A DNA stretch of 54,786 nucleotides from NCBI GenBank assembly GCA_036556265.1, contig DATBJU010000001.1, positions 1-54,786 on the forward strand, read 5' to 3'. This stretch comes from JAUSIF01 sp036556265. GTDB taxonomy: Bacteria > Pseudomonadota > Alphaproteobacteria > Rhizobiales > Xanthobacteraceae. A program made the translations under genes and the position numbers. A model generated the notes under the pieces. The model ran no database searches and was not told where the DNA came from. It saw only the letters and a list, made by a program, of their open reading frames with translations. Shown here one piece after another: positions 41,098 to 49,442 of this stretch. Every line of letters begins with the position of its first letter. Position 1 is the first letter of the stretch.

Positions 41098-41438
41098 TTT
41101 CCGACAATTTTCTCCAAACTCGCACGACTTGTTCAACCGACTCTCAGCCATCGCCGAGACCGGCGAGAACTGCCCGGGCGGGTGAAGCGTTGGCATCCGT
41201 AATCAAGCCGACGCAGAGGTCGAACAGGTTTCGGTGTGCCGCGGGCTGGCTGCGTTCCACGCAGTATCCGAACTCCCTACCCAACTGAGCCGGGCCGAAA
41301 CGCCCGGCTGTTTTTCTTTGGCCACGGTCTACAGTCAGATCCTTTTCCAGAGGATTGTCGTGTCACAGAAGCCGCGGTCGGGCCACATCGCGGCGGTCGC
41401 AGCTGCCGCGTCAAGGACGACGACCTCGGCCTCACGTG
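41098..41438. other. Gene-free region with hairpins and a tRNA-like fragment
   Basis: 341 bases between the Ada-like gene and gpmA hold no convincing gene. Visible are the hairpin CTGCGT/ACGCAG at 41250-41264, a stretch at 41276-41290 whose complement (GCTCAGTTGGGTAG) equals a tRNA D arm, and a strong terminator at 41288-41315. It may encode a small RNA on the plus strand or hold a tRNA remnant on the minus strand; the flanks do not fold as a tRNA. Confidence 0.3.
41288..41315 (+). terminator. Rho-independent terminator
   Basis: The 8-bp stem AGCCGGGC/GCCCGGCT with loop CGAAAC is followed by G and five T residues. It is 190 bases after the Ada-like stop, so it ends either that transcript or a small RNA in the gap. 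Confidence 0.8.
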
Positions 41439-42062
41439 TCACGCGGCGAGATCGAGCTTCTCGGCCACCGTGGAGTCGGCCTGAAGGCGGTAGAGAATCG
41501 GTACCCCCGTTGCGAGTTCGCGTTTCACGATGGCGTCGGGGGAAAGCCGCTCCAGCACCATGACGAGGGCGCGCAGCGAATTCCCGTGCGCGGACACGAG
41601 CGTGCGCTCGCCGCGCAGGACTCGCGGCAGGATCTCCTGAACGAAGTAGGGCAGCGCGCGCGCGACCGTATCCTTCAGGCTTTCGCCGCCCGGCGGCGCG
41701 ATGTCATACGAGCGGCGCCACTTGTGGACCTGATCCTCGCCCCACTTCTTGCGAGCGTCGTCCTTGTTGAGGCCAACGAGATCGCCGTAGTCGCGCTCGT
41801 TCAGCGCCTGATCCCTGAGGATGGGGATTCCGCTCTGACCCATCTCTTCGAGAATGAGATCGAGCGTCCGCTGTGCGCGCCTGAGTGACGAGGTGAACGC
41901 GATGTCGAACTTGATCTTCTCCGCCTTGAGGCGCTTGCCCGCAGCACGCGCCTCGGCGACGCCCGCTTCGGTCAAGTCCACGTCGCGCCAGCCGGTGAAC
42001 AAGTTCTTGAGATTCCATTCGCTTTGGCCGTGTCGGACGAGGACGAGGAGCCGTTCGGTCAT
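41439..42062 (-). CDS. gpmA: 2,3-bisphosphoglycerate-dependent phosphoglycerate mutase
   Basis: This 207-residue enzyme interconverts 3- and 2-phosphoglycerate. The phosphohistidine is His11 in LVRHGQSEWN; the NERDYGDLVGLNKDD and SAHGNSLRALV blocks are present. It is slightly shorter than the E. coli enzyme, as in other alphaproteobacteria. dapB lies 11 bases upstream on the same strand, so the two are co-transcribed. Confidence 0.96.
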   Translation of the reverse strand: MTERLLVLVRHGQSEWNLKNLFTGWRDVDLTEAGVAEARAAGKRLKAEKIKFDIAFTSSLRRAQRTLDLILEEMGQSGIPILRDQALNERDYGDLVGLNKDDARKKWGEDQVHKWRRSYDIAPPGGESLKDTVARALPYFVQEILPRVLRGERTLVSAHGNSLRALVMVLERLSPDAIVKRELATGVPILYRLQADSTVAEKLDLAA

Positions 42063-42073
42063 AAGCGCGCTCC

Positions 42074-42889
42074 TCAGACGTCGGCGAGGCCGAGCACGTC
42101 GGCCATCGAATAGAGACCGGGCTTCTTCCCCTTGCCCCAGCGCGCGGCCGTAAGCGCGCCGCGCGCAAAGATCATGCGGTCCTCGGCCCGGTGTACGAGT
42201 TCGATACGTTCGGCGGGACCCGCGAAGATCACGCTGTGCTCCCCGACGACCGTGCCGCCACGCAAGGCAGCGAAGCCGATCTCACCGGGCTTGCGCACGC
42301 CAGTATAGCCATCGCGCGCGCCGCTTCTGCGCTTGTCGAGATCGACACCGCGGCCTTCGGCCGCTGCGCGTCCGAGAAGGAGCGCTGTACCGGAAGGCGC
42401 GTCCACCTTCTTGTTGTGGTGCATCTCGAGAATCTCGATGTCGAATTCATCGCCGAGTGTCTTCGCCACGCGCTTCGTGAGCGCGGCCAGCAGGTTCACA
42501 CCAAGACTCATGTTGCCGGACTTGACGATCACGGTGTCGCGTGCGGAGGCGGCAATCTGCTTTTCATCCGCAGGCGAGAGGCCCGTGGTGCCGATCACGT
42601 GGACGATCTTGTTCTTCGCCGCGATCGCGGCGAGTGCGACGGTCGCAGCCGGCGCCGTGAAATCGATGATCGCGTCGGCGTTAGCTGCGAGTGGACCCGC
42701 GTCCTGGACGACCTTCACACCAAGGGCACCGATACCCGCAAGTTCGCCCGCATCCTTGCCAAGCGCGGACGCGCCCTTGCCTTCAACCGCGCCGGTCACC
42801 ACGAAGCCCGTCGACTCGGCCGCGCCGCGCACGAGCGTGCGGCCCATACGGCCGCCCGCGCCGGCGATCAAAAGGCGCAAATCCGCCAT
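42074..42889 (-). CDS. dapB: 4-hydroxy-tetrahydrodipicolinate reductase
   Basis: DapB reduces the dihydrodipicolinate precursor in lysine and diaminopimelate synthesis. The 271-residue protein has the NAD(P) motif GAGGRMG at 10-16, the catalytic segment EMHHNKKVDAPSGTAL, and KSGNMSLGVN. ATG 42889 is chosen because GGAG lies 6 bases upstream, inside the codons after the other ATG at 42901. gpmA follows. Confidence 0.96.
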   Translation of the reverse strand: MADLRLLIAGAGGRMGRTLVRGAAESTGFVVTGAVEGKGASALGKDAGELAGIGALGVKVVQDAGPLAANADAIIDFTAPAATVALAAIAAKNKIVHVIGTTGLSPADEKQIAASARDTVIVKSGNMSLGVNLLAALTKRVAKTLGDEFDIEILEMHHNKKVDAPSGTALLLGRAAAEGRGVDLDKRRSGARDGYTGVRKPGEIGFAALRGGTVVGEHSVIFAGPAERIELVHRAEDRMIFARGALTAARWGKGKKPGLYSMADVLGLADV

Positions 42890-42952
42890 GTCCGTCTCCA
42901 AGTTGCGGGCGGGTATAGCCTGCGCAAGAAACGCGGGAAAGCCGCTACGGCC

Positions 42953-43255
42953 TCAAGGCTGGGGGCCGTCGTAGCCCTCGATGACGACGAGATCGATGGT
43001 GGAGACCGGCGCACGCAGCTTGATCGCGGCCTGATACTCCGGCGACTTCCAGCAATCGAGCGCGGCCTGGTAGCTCGGAAACTCGATCACGGCGTTGCGG
43101 GTGCGGCTCCCGCCTTCCACAGTCTCGTACTTGCCGCCGCGAACGAGGAAGCGGGCGCCGAATTTTCGGAGTGGGGCCGCGTTGGCGGCAATGTATGCCT
43201 TGTACTTTTCCTGATTGACCACATCCACACGCACGATCCAATAGCCTTTTGCCAT
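42953..43255 (-). CDS. DUF1330 family protein
   Basis: This is a 100-residue ferredoxin-like alpha-beta protein of the DUF1330 (dimeric alpha-beta barrel) family, starting MAKGYWIVRVDV and containing FPSYQAALDCWKSPEYQAA at about 59-77. The function is unknown. It lies 9 bases after the pyrF stop and before dapB, the usual place in Rhizobiales. Confidence 0.88.
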   Translation of the reverse strand: MAKGYWIVRVDVVNQEKYKAYIAANAAPLRKFGARFLVRGGKYETVEGGSRTRNAVIEFPSYQAALDCWKSPEYQAAIKLRAPVSTIDLVVIEGYDGPQP

Positions 43256-43264
43256 CTCGTCCCC

Positions 43265-43978
43265 CTACTTCAGCGCCGATTCGATTTCCCCCGCGATCGC
43301 TTCCGCGGCGGCTTTCGGATCGGCCGCGCCCACGATCGGACGTCCGACAACCATGTAGTCGACGCCGGCCTTGATCGCCGCGCCCGGCGTCAGCGTGCGT
43401 CTCTGATCCCCCGCATCCGCGCCTTTCGGACGGATGCCCGGCGTCACGATAAGGAGCGACGCTCCGACTTGCTTACGCAGCCCCGCCGCTTCCATGGGAG
43501 ATGCGATAAGTCCATCGATTCCGGCAGCCTTCGCCTGTGCCGCACGCTTGGCGACGAGCTCGCCGAGCGACTGGCTGAAGCCGGCTTCCTTCACGTCCGC
43601 GTCGTTCCACGAGGTAAGCACGGTGACGGCAAGAATCTTCAGAGCGCTCTTGCCACGGCCTTCGGCGGCGGCGCGCATCGTCTGCGGATAGGCATGCACC
43701 GTGAGGAAGGTGATGCCAAGTTCTGCCGCGCGCTCGGCTGCGCGCGCGACCGTGTTGCCGATGTCATGCAGCTTGAGATCAAGAAAGATCTGCTTGCCCG
43801 AGCGGACGAGATCGACGGCGAAGGGAAGTCCGCCGGCGAGGGCGAGCTCGAATCCGATCTTGTAGAAGGAGACCGCATCGCCAAGACGGACAACGGCGCG
43901 TTCCGCCTCTTTCAGGCTCGGGAGATCAAGGGCGACGATCAGGCGGTCGCGCGCGCGTGGAGCCAATGGTCGTCTCAA
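43265..43978 (-). CDS. pyrF: Orotidine 5'-phosphate decarboxylase
   Basis: PyrF makes UMP from OMP. The 237-residue TIM barrel has the active site DLKLHDIGNT at about 67-76 and the phosphate-binding VVGRPIVGAADP near the C-terminus. The TTG start at 43978 overlaps the stop of the upstream FMN reductase gene as TTGA; a second TTG four codons on is possible. Confidence 0.95.
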   Translation of the reverse strand: MRRPLAPRARDRLIVALDLPSLKEAERAVVRLGDAVSFYKIGFELALAGGLPFAVDLVRSGKQIFLDLKLHDIGNTVARAAERAAELGITFLTVHAYPQTMRAAAEGRGKSALKILAVTVLTSWNDADVKEAGFSQSLGELVAKRAAQAKAAGIDGLIASPMEAAGLRKQVGASLLIVTPGIRPKGADAGDQRRTLTPGAAIKAGVDYMVVGRPIVGAADPKAAAEAIAGEIESALK

Positions 43979-44547
43979 CGTTCGGCCTCGCAGGATGCGA
44001 TAAGCCGAGTGAGCGACGTGTGCAATAGCTTCGCCACCAGTTCATCCCTGATGTTGCCGGCTTCGTCGAACGCCTTGCTCACATGACTCAAGGCGACCTG
44101 GTTGGGGAGCACGAGCGCTTGCAGGCCGAGCTCCAATACCTGTCTCAGGGCCATCAAGGCGCGGTAACCACCGAAGCGGCCGTCCGAAGTCGCGCCGAGC
44201 GCGAAGATGCAGCGCCTGAAGGGGTCCTCGCCGCCGGCGCCCGGACGCGAAACCCAGTCGATCGTGTTCTTGAGGAGCGGCGGAACGGACGCGTTGTATT
44301 CGGGGGTCGCGATATAGACGCCGCGGTGCGCGTTCATCAATGCGCGCAACTTCTTCGCGGGTTCAGGCACCCCCTTCTGCGTCTCCAGCTCCCCGTCATA
44401 AATCGGCAAGGCAAAGTCGGCGAGTGAGATCAGACTCACGTCCGCGTCGAGGAGTGCCAGTTCTTTGGCGGCGAGTGCGGCGAGCTTCGCGCTCCAAGCC
44501 CCGGTTCGGATCGAGCCTCCGAACACCAGGATGCGCGGGCGCGGCAT
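43975..44547 (-). CDS. NADPH-dependent FMN reductase family protein
   Basis: This is a 190-residue flavodoxin-fold reductase. The FMN phosphate loop FGGSIRTGAWSAKLA is at about 9-23, and TPEYNASVPPLLKNTIDW is at about 83-100, as in ChrR/AzoR-type quinone, azo or chromate reductases. The natural substrate is unknown. It lies 4 bases after the PmtA-like gene and is coupled to pyrF by TTGA. Confidence 0.88.
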   Translation of the reverse strand: MPRPRILVFGGSIRTGAWSAKLAALAAKELALLDADVSLISLADFALPIYDGELETQKGVPEPAKKLRALMNAHRGVYIATPEYNASVPPLLKNTIDWVSRPGAGGEDPFRRCIFALGATSDGRFGGYRALMALRQVLELGLQALVLPNQVALSHVSKAFDEAGNIRDELVAKLLHTSLTRLIASCEAER

Positions 44548-44551
44548 CGAT

Positions 44552-45151
44552 TCAGTCGGCGCGATAGACCCAAACGCGGGCGGGCGGGATGTTCAACCAG
44601 ATGCGCGGTGACGACGTAACGCGGTAGCGCCGGGACGGGATCGGCGCCGTGACCGCGTAGGTGAACTGGACGTAAGGCGCGCCCCGGCGCAACAGGCGCA
44701 TGGCGGCGTTCAACAATCGCACGCGCGCGTTAAGCGGCCGCGTCATCAACGGCAGGCACGAAACAACAGCCGCCAACGGTTCCTTGACGATGCCAGTCAG
44801 GGTCTCGCCGAGCGCATAGGCATCCCCTTCCACCACTGTTGCACCGGGGAACCGACGGCGAAGCAGCGTGCAGAATTCCGCGTCGTACTCGACGAGGACG
44901 AGCCGCTCAGGCGTTACGCCACGCTCAATGAGCGCTTCGGTTACCGGACCGGTGCCGGGCCCGAGCTCGACGACGGGGCCGGGGATCGAGGGATCGATTT
45001 CAGATGCGACGGCTCGCGCGAGCGCCCGCCCGGACGGCGATACGGCACCGACCTTCAAGGGATGCTGAAGCCACGACGCGATGAAGCGAACTTCATCGTC
45101 GAGACGCAGTTTCGGCTGCTTTTTGGTGAGAGCGCGTTGCAGTGAGGGCAC
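44552..45151 (-). CDS. PmtA-like SAM-dependent methyltransferase (phospholipid N-methyltransferase family)
   Basis: This is a 199-residue class I methyltransferase with the SAM motif VELGPGTG at 61-68. It resembles the PmtA family (LQHPLKVGAVSPSGRALAR, then LPLMTRP), which methylates phosphatidylethanolamine toward phosphatidylcholine. The exact lipid substrate is inferred, not shown. GTG 45151 has GGAG 7 bases upstream; the frame also opens at TTG 45175. It lies downstream of dnaJ on the same strand, as in Bradyrhizobium-like genomes. Confidence 0.82.
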   Translation of the reverse strand: MPSLQRALTKKQPKLRLDDEVRFIASWLQHPLKVGAVSPSGRALARAVASEIDPSIPGPVVELGPGTGPVTEALIERGVTPERLVLVEYDAEFCTLLRRRFPGATVVEGDAYALGETLTGIVKEPLAAVVSCLPLMTRPLNARVRLLNAAMRLLRRGAPYVQFTYAVTAPIPSRRYRVTSSPRIWLNIPPARVWVYRAD

Positions 45152-45244
45152 GATTGAACTCCGAACAACAAACAAATGTACATGGTTCCGGCGCGGCGCA
45201 CTATGGCAATCGGGTGACAGCCGCCGGGCTTGGTGCCGGTTCCG

Positions 45245-46354
45245 CTACTCGAAAAACTCCCGCATTTTCGCGAAGAATCCCGCGGTCTCGGGCTGGGTGT
45301 CCTGCGAACTCTGCTTTTCAAACTCACGCAGGAGCTCGCGCTGGCGCTTGGTGAGCTTTTGCGGCGTTTCCACCGCAACCTGAACGTACATGTCGCCACG
45401 CGACTTGGAACGCAGCACGGGCATGCCCTTGTGCGCGAGCCGGAAGCGCTTTCCCGTCTGCGTTCCCTCCGGGATCTTCACGCTGTTGCGGCCGCCGCCG
45501 AGCATCGGCACTTCGATCTCGCCGCCGAGCGCCGCAGTCACCATGCTGATCGGGACGCGGCAGTAGAGGTCGGCGCTCTCACGCTGAAACATCGAATGGG
45601 GCTTGATTGAAAGAAAAATATAGAGGTCACCCGCCGGCCCGCCGCGCACCCCGGCTTCACCCTCCGAGGCAAGGCGGATCCGCGTGCCGTCTTCGACGCC
45701 GGCAGGAATGTTTACCTCGAGGGTGCGCTCCTTGGTGACGCGACCGGTGCCGCCGCAATTCTCGCAGGGCGTCTCGATCATCGTCCCGCGGCCCTGGCAT
45801 GCAGGGCAGGTGCGCTCGATCGTGAAGAAGCCCTGCGCGTGGCGCATCCGCCCGCTCCCGCCGCAGTTGCGGCAATGGATCGGTTGCGTGCCGGGCTTGG
45901 CGCCGCTACCCGAGCAAATCTCGCAAGTGACGTTCGTGGGCAGCCGCACCTGCGCGGTCTTGCCCGCGAACGCTTCCTCCAGCGTGATTTCAAGATTGTA
46001 GCGCAGGTCGGCGCCGCGCTCGCGTCCTGAGCCGCGCCCGCGGCGGCCCATGCCAAACAGATCATCGAAGATATCGGAGAAGGCCGACGCAAAATCGCCC
46101 CCGAAGCCGTGGCCGTGGGCGCCAGGGCCGTCAAAGGCGGCGTGGCCGAATCGATCATATGCCGCGCGCTTCTGATCGTCCTTCAGGACGTCATAAGCCT
46201 CGTTGATCTCCTTGAACTGGTGCTCGCAGCTCTGGTCGCCCGGATTTTTGTCCGGATGCCACTTCATCGCGAGCTTGCGAAAGGCCGACTTGACCTCGTC
46301 GTCGCTGCAGCCGCGAGAGAGGCCGAGCACTTCGTAATAGTCGCGCTTGGACAT
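45245..46354 (-). CDS. dnaJ: Chaperone protein DnaJ
   Basis: DnaJ delivers substrates to DnaK and triggers its ATPase. The 369-residue protein has the J domain with HPD near residue 33, a Gly/Phe-rich linker, four CxxCxGxG zinc motifs (CEICSGSG, CRNCGGSG, CPACQGRG, CENCGGTG), and the C-terminal substrate-binding domains. It lies 114 bases downstream of dnaK. Confidence 0.98.
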   Translation of the reverse strand: MSKRDYYEVLGLSRGCSDDEVKSAFRKLAMKWHPDKNPGDQSCEHQFKEINEAYDVLKDDQKRAAYDRFGHAAFDGPGAHGHGFGGDFASAFSDIFDDLFGMGRRGRGSGRERGADLRYNLEITLEEAFAGKTAQVRLPTNVTCEICSGSGAKPGTQPIHCRNCGGSGRMRHAQGFFTIERTCPACQGRGTMIETPCENCGGTGRVTKERTLEVNIPAGVEDGTRIRLASEGEAGVRGGPAGDLYIFLSIKPHSMFQRESADLYCRVPISMVTAALGGEIEVPMLGGGRNSVKIPEGTQTGKRFRLAHKGMPVLRSKSRGDMYVQVAVETPQKLTKRQRELLREFEKQSSQDTQPETAGFFAKMREFFE

Positions 46355-46394
46355 GGCCCGGCTCGCCGAAAATTCCTATGCCACGCCCGAAACG

Positions 46395-46423
46395 GCCGCC
46401 CCCGGGATCTGCCCGGGGGCGGC
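46395..46423 (-). promoter_or_regulatory. GC-rich hairpin between dnaK and dnaJ
   Basis: The perfect 12-bp stem GCCGCCCCCGGG/CCCGGGGGCGGC with a 5-base loop lies in the dnaK-dnaJ gap. On the minus strand it is followed by CGTTTCGGG, without a real T run. It may act as a partial terminator or a 3' stabiliser that keeps DnaK more abundant than DnaJ. Confidence 0.6.
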
Positions 46424-46468
46424 ATTGCCTTGTTGTCGAGAGCAATTCATGGCGCCGCGCGGAAAATT

Positions 46469-48385
46469 TCAGGCGGACTTCTTCTTGTCGTCGTCGACTT
46501 CCGTGAACTCGGCGTCAACGACGTCCTCCTTACTCTTGCCTTCTCCGCCGCCGGCGGCGTCGCCACCGTCAGAGCCTTGCTTCTGCGCGGCGTACATGGC
46601 CTCGCCCAGCTTCATCGAAGCCTGCGCAAGCGTTTGCGCCTTGGCCTTGATGGTCTCGGCGTCGTCCGACTTCAGCGCTTCCTTCAAGTCGGAGATCGCG
46701 TTCTCGATCGCGGTGCGATCCGCATCGCCGATCTTGTCGCCGTAATCCTTGAGCGACTTCTCGGTCGTGTGCACGAGCGCATCGGCTTGATTCTTGGCCT
46801 CGGCAAGCTCTCGGCGCTTCTTGTCTTCCGCAGCGTGCGCCTCGGCTTCCTTGACCATGCGCTCGATGTCGGCCTCGCTGAGTCCGCCGGATGCCTGGAT
46901 GCGGATCTGCTGCTCCTTGCCGGTACCTTTGTCCCTGGCGGACACGTTGACGATGCCGTTCGCGTCGATGTCGAACGTCACTTCGATTTGCGGCACGCCG
47001 CGCGGCGCGGGCGGAATGCCAACGAGGTCGAACTGGCCGAGCAGCTTGTTGTCCGCGGCCATCTCGCGCTCGCCCTGGAACACGCGGATCGTGACCGCGC
47101 CCTGATTGTCCTCAGCGGTCGAGAAGACCTGACCCTTCTTCGTTGGAATCGTCGTGTTGCGATCGATCAGCCGCGTGAACACGCCGCCGAGCGTTTCGAT
47201 GCCAAGCGACAGCGGCGTCACATCGAGGAGCAGCACGTCCTTGACGTCGCCTTGCAGCACGCCAGCCTGAATCGCGGCACCAACGGCAACAACCTCGTCG
47301 GGGTTCACGCCCTTGTGCGGATCCTTTCCGAACAGCTGCTTCACGACCTCCTGCACCTTCGGCATGCGCGTCATGCCGCCGACGAGCACGACCTCGTTGA
47401 TCTCAGCGGCGGACAGGCCCGCGTCCTTGAGAGCGCGTTTGCACGGCTCAACCGTCTTCTGCACGAGGTCGTCGACAAGGGCTTCGAACTTCGCCCGTGT
47501 CAGCTTCATCGTCATGTGCTTGGGACCGGATTTGTCGGCCGTGATAAAGGGCAAATTGATCTCGGTCTGCGTCGTGGAGGAAAGTTCGATCTTCGCCTTT
47601 TCGGCGGCTTCCTTCAGGCGCTGCAGCGCAAGCTTGTCCTTGCGGAGGTCGATGCCCTGCTCTTTCTGGAATTCATCGGCAAGATAGTTGACGAGGCGCA
47701 TGTCGAAGTCCTCGCCGCCCAGGAACGTGTCGCCGTTCGTGGACTTCACCTCGAACACGCCGTCACCGATCTCGAGAATGGAAATATCGAAGGTGCCACC
47801 GCCGAGGTCGTACACGGCGATCGTGCCTGCGGTCTTCTTGTCGAGACCGTAAGCGAGCGCCGCCGCGGTCGGCTCATTGATGATGCGCAAGACCTCGAGG
47901 CCGGCGATTTTGCCGGCGTCCTTGGTGGCCTGACGCTGAGCGTCGTTGAAGTAAGCGGGAACGGTGATGACCGCTTTCTCGACCTTTTGGCCGAGATAGG
48001 CTTCAGCCGTCTCCTTCATGCGCTGCAGGATGAAGGCGGAAATCTGCGACGGGGAGTACTGGTCGCGGCCGTCCGAAACCCAGGCGTCGCCGTTGGAGGC
48101 GCGCACGATACCGTAGGGGACGAGCTTCTTGTCCTTCTCCACCATGGGGTCATCGTAACGACGACCGATCAGGCGTTTGACAGCGAAGAAGGTTTTCTCA
48201 GGGTTGGTGACTGCCTGGCGTTTGGCGGGCTGGCCGACGAGCCGTTCACCGTCGTCCGTAAAGGCCACGATCGAGGGGGTCGTACGCATGCCCTCCGCAT
48301 TCTCGATGACCTTCGGCGTTTTTCCTTCCATGACGGCAACGCACGAATTGGTGGTGCCGAGGTCGATACCGATGACCTTGGACAT
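46469..48385 (-). CDS. dnaK: Chaperone protein DnaK (Hsp70)
   Basis: DnaK is the ATP-driven folding chaperone, 638 residues. Signatures are IGIDLGTTNSCVAV near the start, VYDLGGGTFDISIL around 197-210, and VLVGGMTRMPKVQE around 335-348. The substrate-binding domain and a Gly-rich tail ending in EVDDDKKKSA follow. A heat-shock promoter lies at 48531-48559. Co-chaperones dnaJ (downstream) and grpE (upstream, beyond the YrbL-like gene) are on the same strand. Confidence 0.99.
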   Translation of the reverse strand: MSKVIGIDLGTTNSCVAVMEGKTPKVIENAEGMRTTPSIVAFTDDGERLVGQPAKRQAVTNPEKTFFAVKRLIGRRYDDPMVEKDKKLVPYGIVRASNGDAWVSDGRDQYSPSQISAFILQRMKETAEAYLGQKVEKAVITVPAYFNDAQRQATKDAGKIAGLEVLRIINEPTAAALAYGLDKKTAGTIAVYDLGGGTFDISILEIGDGVFEVKSTNGDTFLGGEDFDMRLVNYLADEFQKEQGIDLRKDKLALQRLKEAAEKAKIELSSTTQTEINLPFITADKSGPKHMTMKLTRAKFEALVDDLVQKTVEPCKRALKDAGLSAAEINEVVLVGGMTRMPKVQEVVKQLFGKDPHKGVNPDEVVAVGAAIQAGVLQGDVKDVLLLDVTPLSLGIETLGGVFTRLIDRNTTIPTKKGQVFSTAEDNQGAVTIRVFQGEREMAADNKLLGQFDLVGIPPAPRGVPQIEVTFDIDANGIVNVSARDKGTGKEQQIRIQASGGLSEADIERMVKEAEAHAAEDKKRRELAEAKNQADALVHTTEKSLKDYGDKIGDADRTAIENAISDLKEALKSDDAETIKAKAQTLAQASMKLGEAMYAAQKQGSDGGDAAGGGEGKSKEDVVDAEFTEVDDDKKKSA

Positions 48386-48530
48386 GTCTCTACCTCACCT
48401 TTCCGGCAGGCCGCCCGGGGCCTCAAATGAGAGCGCCCGACAGAGACGGACGGGGCGTTTTCCCGTCATCGTCCCCCGCACGGCCCCCGCGCTTGGGGAT
48501 TTCGCCGCCGCACGGCGACGTTCGCGGCTG

Positions 48531-48559
48531 ATATAGGAGGGGCGTCAGAGGCCCGCAAG
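48531..48559 (-). promoter_or_regulatory. Predicted RpoH (heat-shock) promoter of dnaK
   Basis: On the minus strand CTTG (48559-48556), a 17-base spacer, and TCCTATAT (48538-48531) match the alphaproteobacterial heat-shock consensus CTTG-N17-CCCTATNT. It lies 145 bases upstream of the dnaK start and downstream of the YrbL-like gene, so dnaK has its own promoter. Confidence 0.65.
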
Positions 48560-48635
48560 GCACGAATCGGGGTCGAAGCCCCTGTTCGGCGGACAAATTC
48601 CGCGGGCCGGCCCGGCCCGGAGCATGGACGACCCG

Positions 48636-49301
48636 TTAACCTTTGCCGGCGGGTTCCGGCCGCAGGCCGGCGACCCGCGCACGATCGATCGCCTCGAGCT
48701 CCCGCATCGCGCGCGCGAAGCGGCGTTCGCAATAGACACGGTTGACCATAGGACTCCAGGAATTGACCGGCAGCCAGAGGCGATCGCTCAATCCGTCGAT
48801 GATCACCAACCGATCGCCGTGCTCCTCGTCGTCCGCGCGCACGATGTTGTTGCCGCTGATGTCGCCGAAGACGATGTGATTGCGCATGACGTCGTCGAGC
48901 AGGTTGGCGATCCACATGCGCATTTCCCGGGTCAGGCCGCTTCTCTCGACGAGTGCGGTGACGGTGGGCGCAAGCTTGCCGTCGCGCCCGCGTACCTTGC
49001 GGACCACCATCCCGAAGCCGAAGTCAGTGTCGATTGCGCCGATGAAATGCTGAATGAATGGGAGCGTGTGCTGACCGCGCCGCCGCAGCGCTAAATATTC
49101 CTCGATCTCACGCGACAGGCTGCGATAGTGCCCGTTGCGCCGCCAGGGGTTGTACCAAGGCTTGCGCTGCGCATATCGCTCAATGACGGCCGGCTTCACG
49201 ACCTTCACGAGCAGGCTTTCGTCGAGCGGATGCTGATACACGTCACGGTAAGCGCCCGATACGAGCGGCCGCGTACCATTCAGGTCGATGCGTGCTTGCA
49301 A
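48636..49301 (-). CDS. YrbL-family kinase-like protein
   Basis: This is a 221-residue protein of the YrbL family (named from the PhoP network of enterobacteria), a small kinase-like fold. Visible are LLVKVVKP (nucleotide-site lysine, about residue 33), the catalytic-loop pattern HIVFGDISGNN (about 142-152) and the metal-site DG in VIIDGLSD. No biochemical activity is established. TTG 49301 has GAGG 5 bases upstream. It sits between grpE and dnaK on the same strand, with the dnaK promoter after it. Confidence 0.78.
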   Translation of the reverse strand: MQARIDLNGTRPLVSGAYRDVYQHPLDESLLVKVVKPAVIERYAQRKPWYNPWRRNGHYRSLSREIEEYLALRRRGQHTLPFIQHFIGAIDTDFGFGMVVRKVRGRDGKLAPTVTALVERSGLTREMRMWIANLLDDVMRNHIVFGDISGNNIVRADDEEHGDRLVIIDGLSDRLWLPVNSWSPMVNRVYCERRFARAMRELEAIDRARVAGLRPEPAGKG

Positions 49302-49442
49302 GGGATCCTCACGCGCGACAAGCCCCTTCGTGCCTGCAAGTTAGCAAGCCAGCCGGCTCAAAGGCAGCCAGCCAGCCGGCCGTATAGATCGCGAATTATC
49401 CGCAGTCCAACAGCGATTCACGCGCCAAATTGTCCGCGGGCG

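Noticed and set aside
41270..41295. Minus-strand tRNA gene suggested by a D-arm match
   Set aside because: Only the D arm matches; no acceptor, anticodon or T stem can be formed around it, so I list it only as a possible remnant.
41234..41563. Short plus-strand frames in the gap before gpmA
   Set aside because: They run across the terminator at 41288-41315 and into antisense gpmA; no homology.
42191..44086. 631-residue plus-strand open frame over dapB, DUF1330 and pyrF
   Set aside because: Spans three genuine minus-strand genes; no domain seen.
46109..48430. 773-residue plus-strand open frame opposite dnaK/dnaJ
   Set aside because: It is a codon-bias shadow of dnaK. Long antisense frames over dnaK are a known artefact.
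49347..49380. Direct repeat AGCCAGCCGGC, two copies 23 bases apart, between the YrbL-like gene and grpE
   Set aside because: Short and made of simple GCC/AGCC units; expected by chance in GC-rich DNA.
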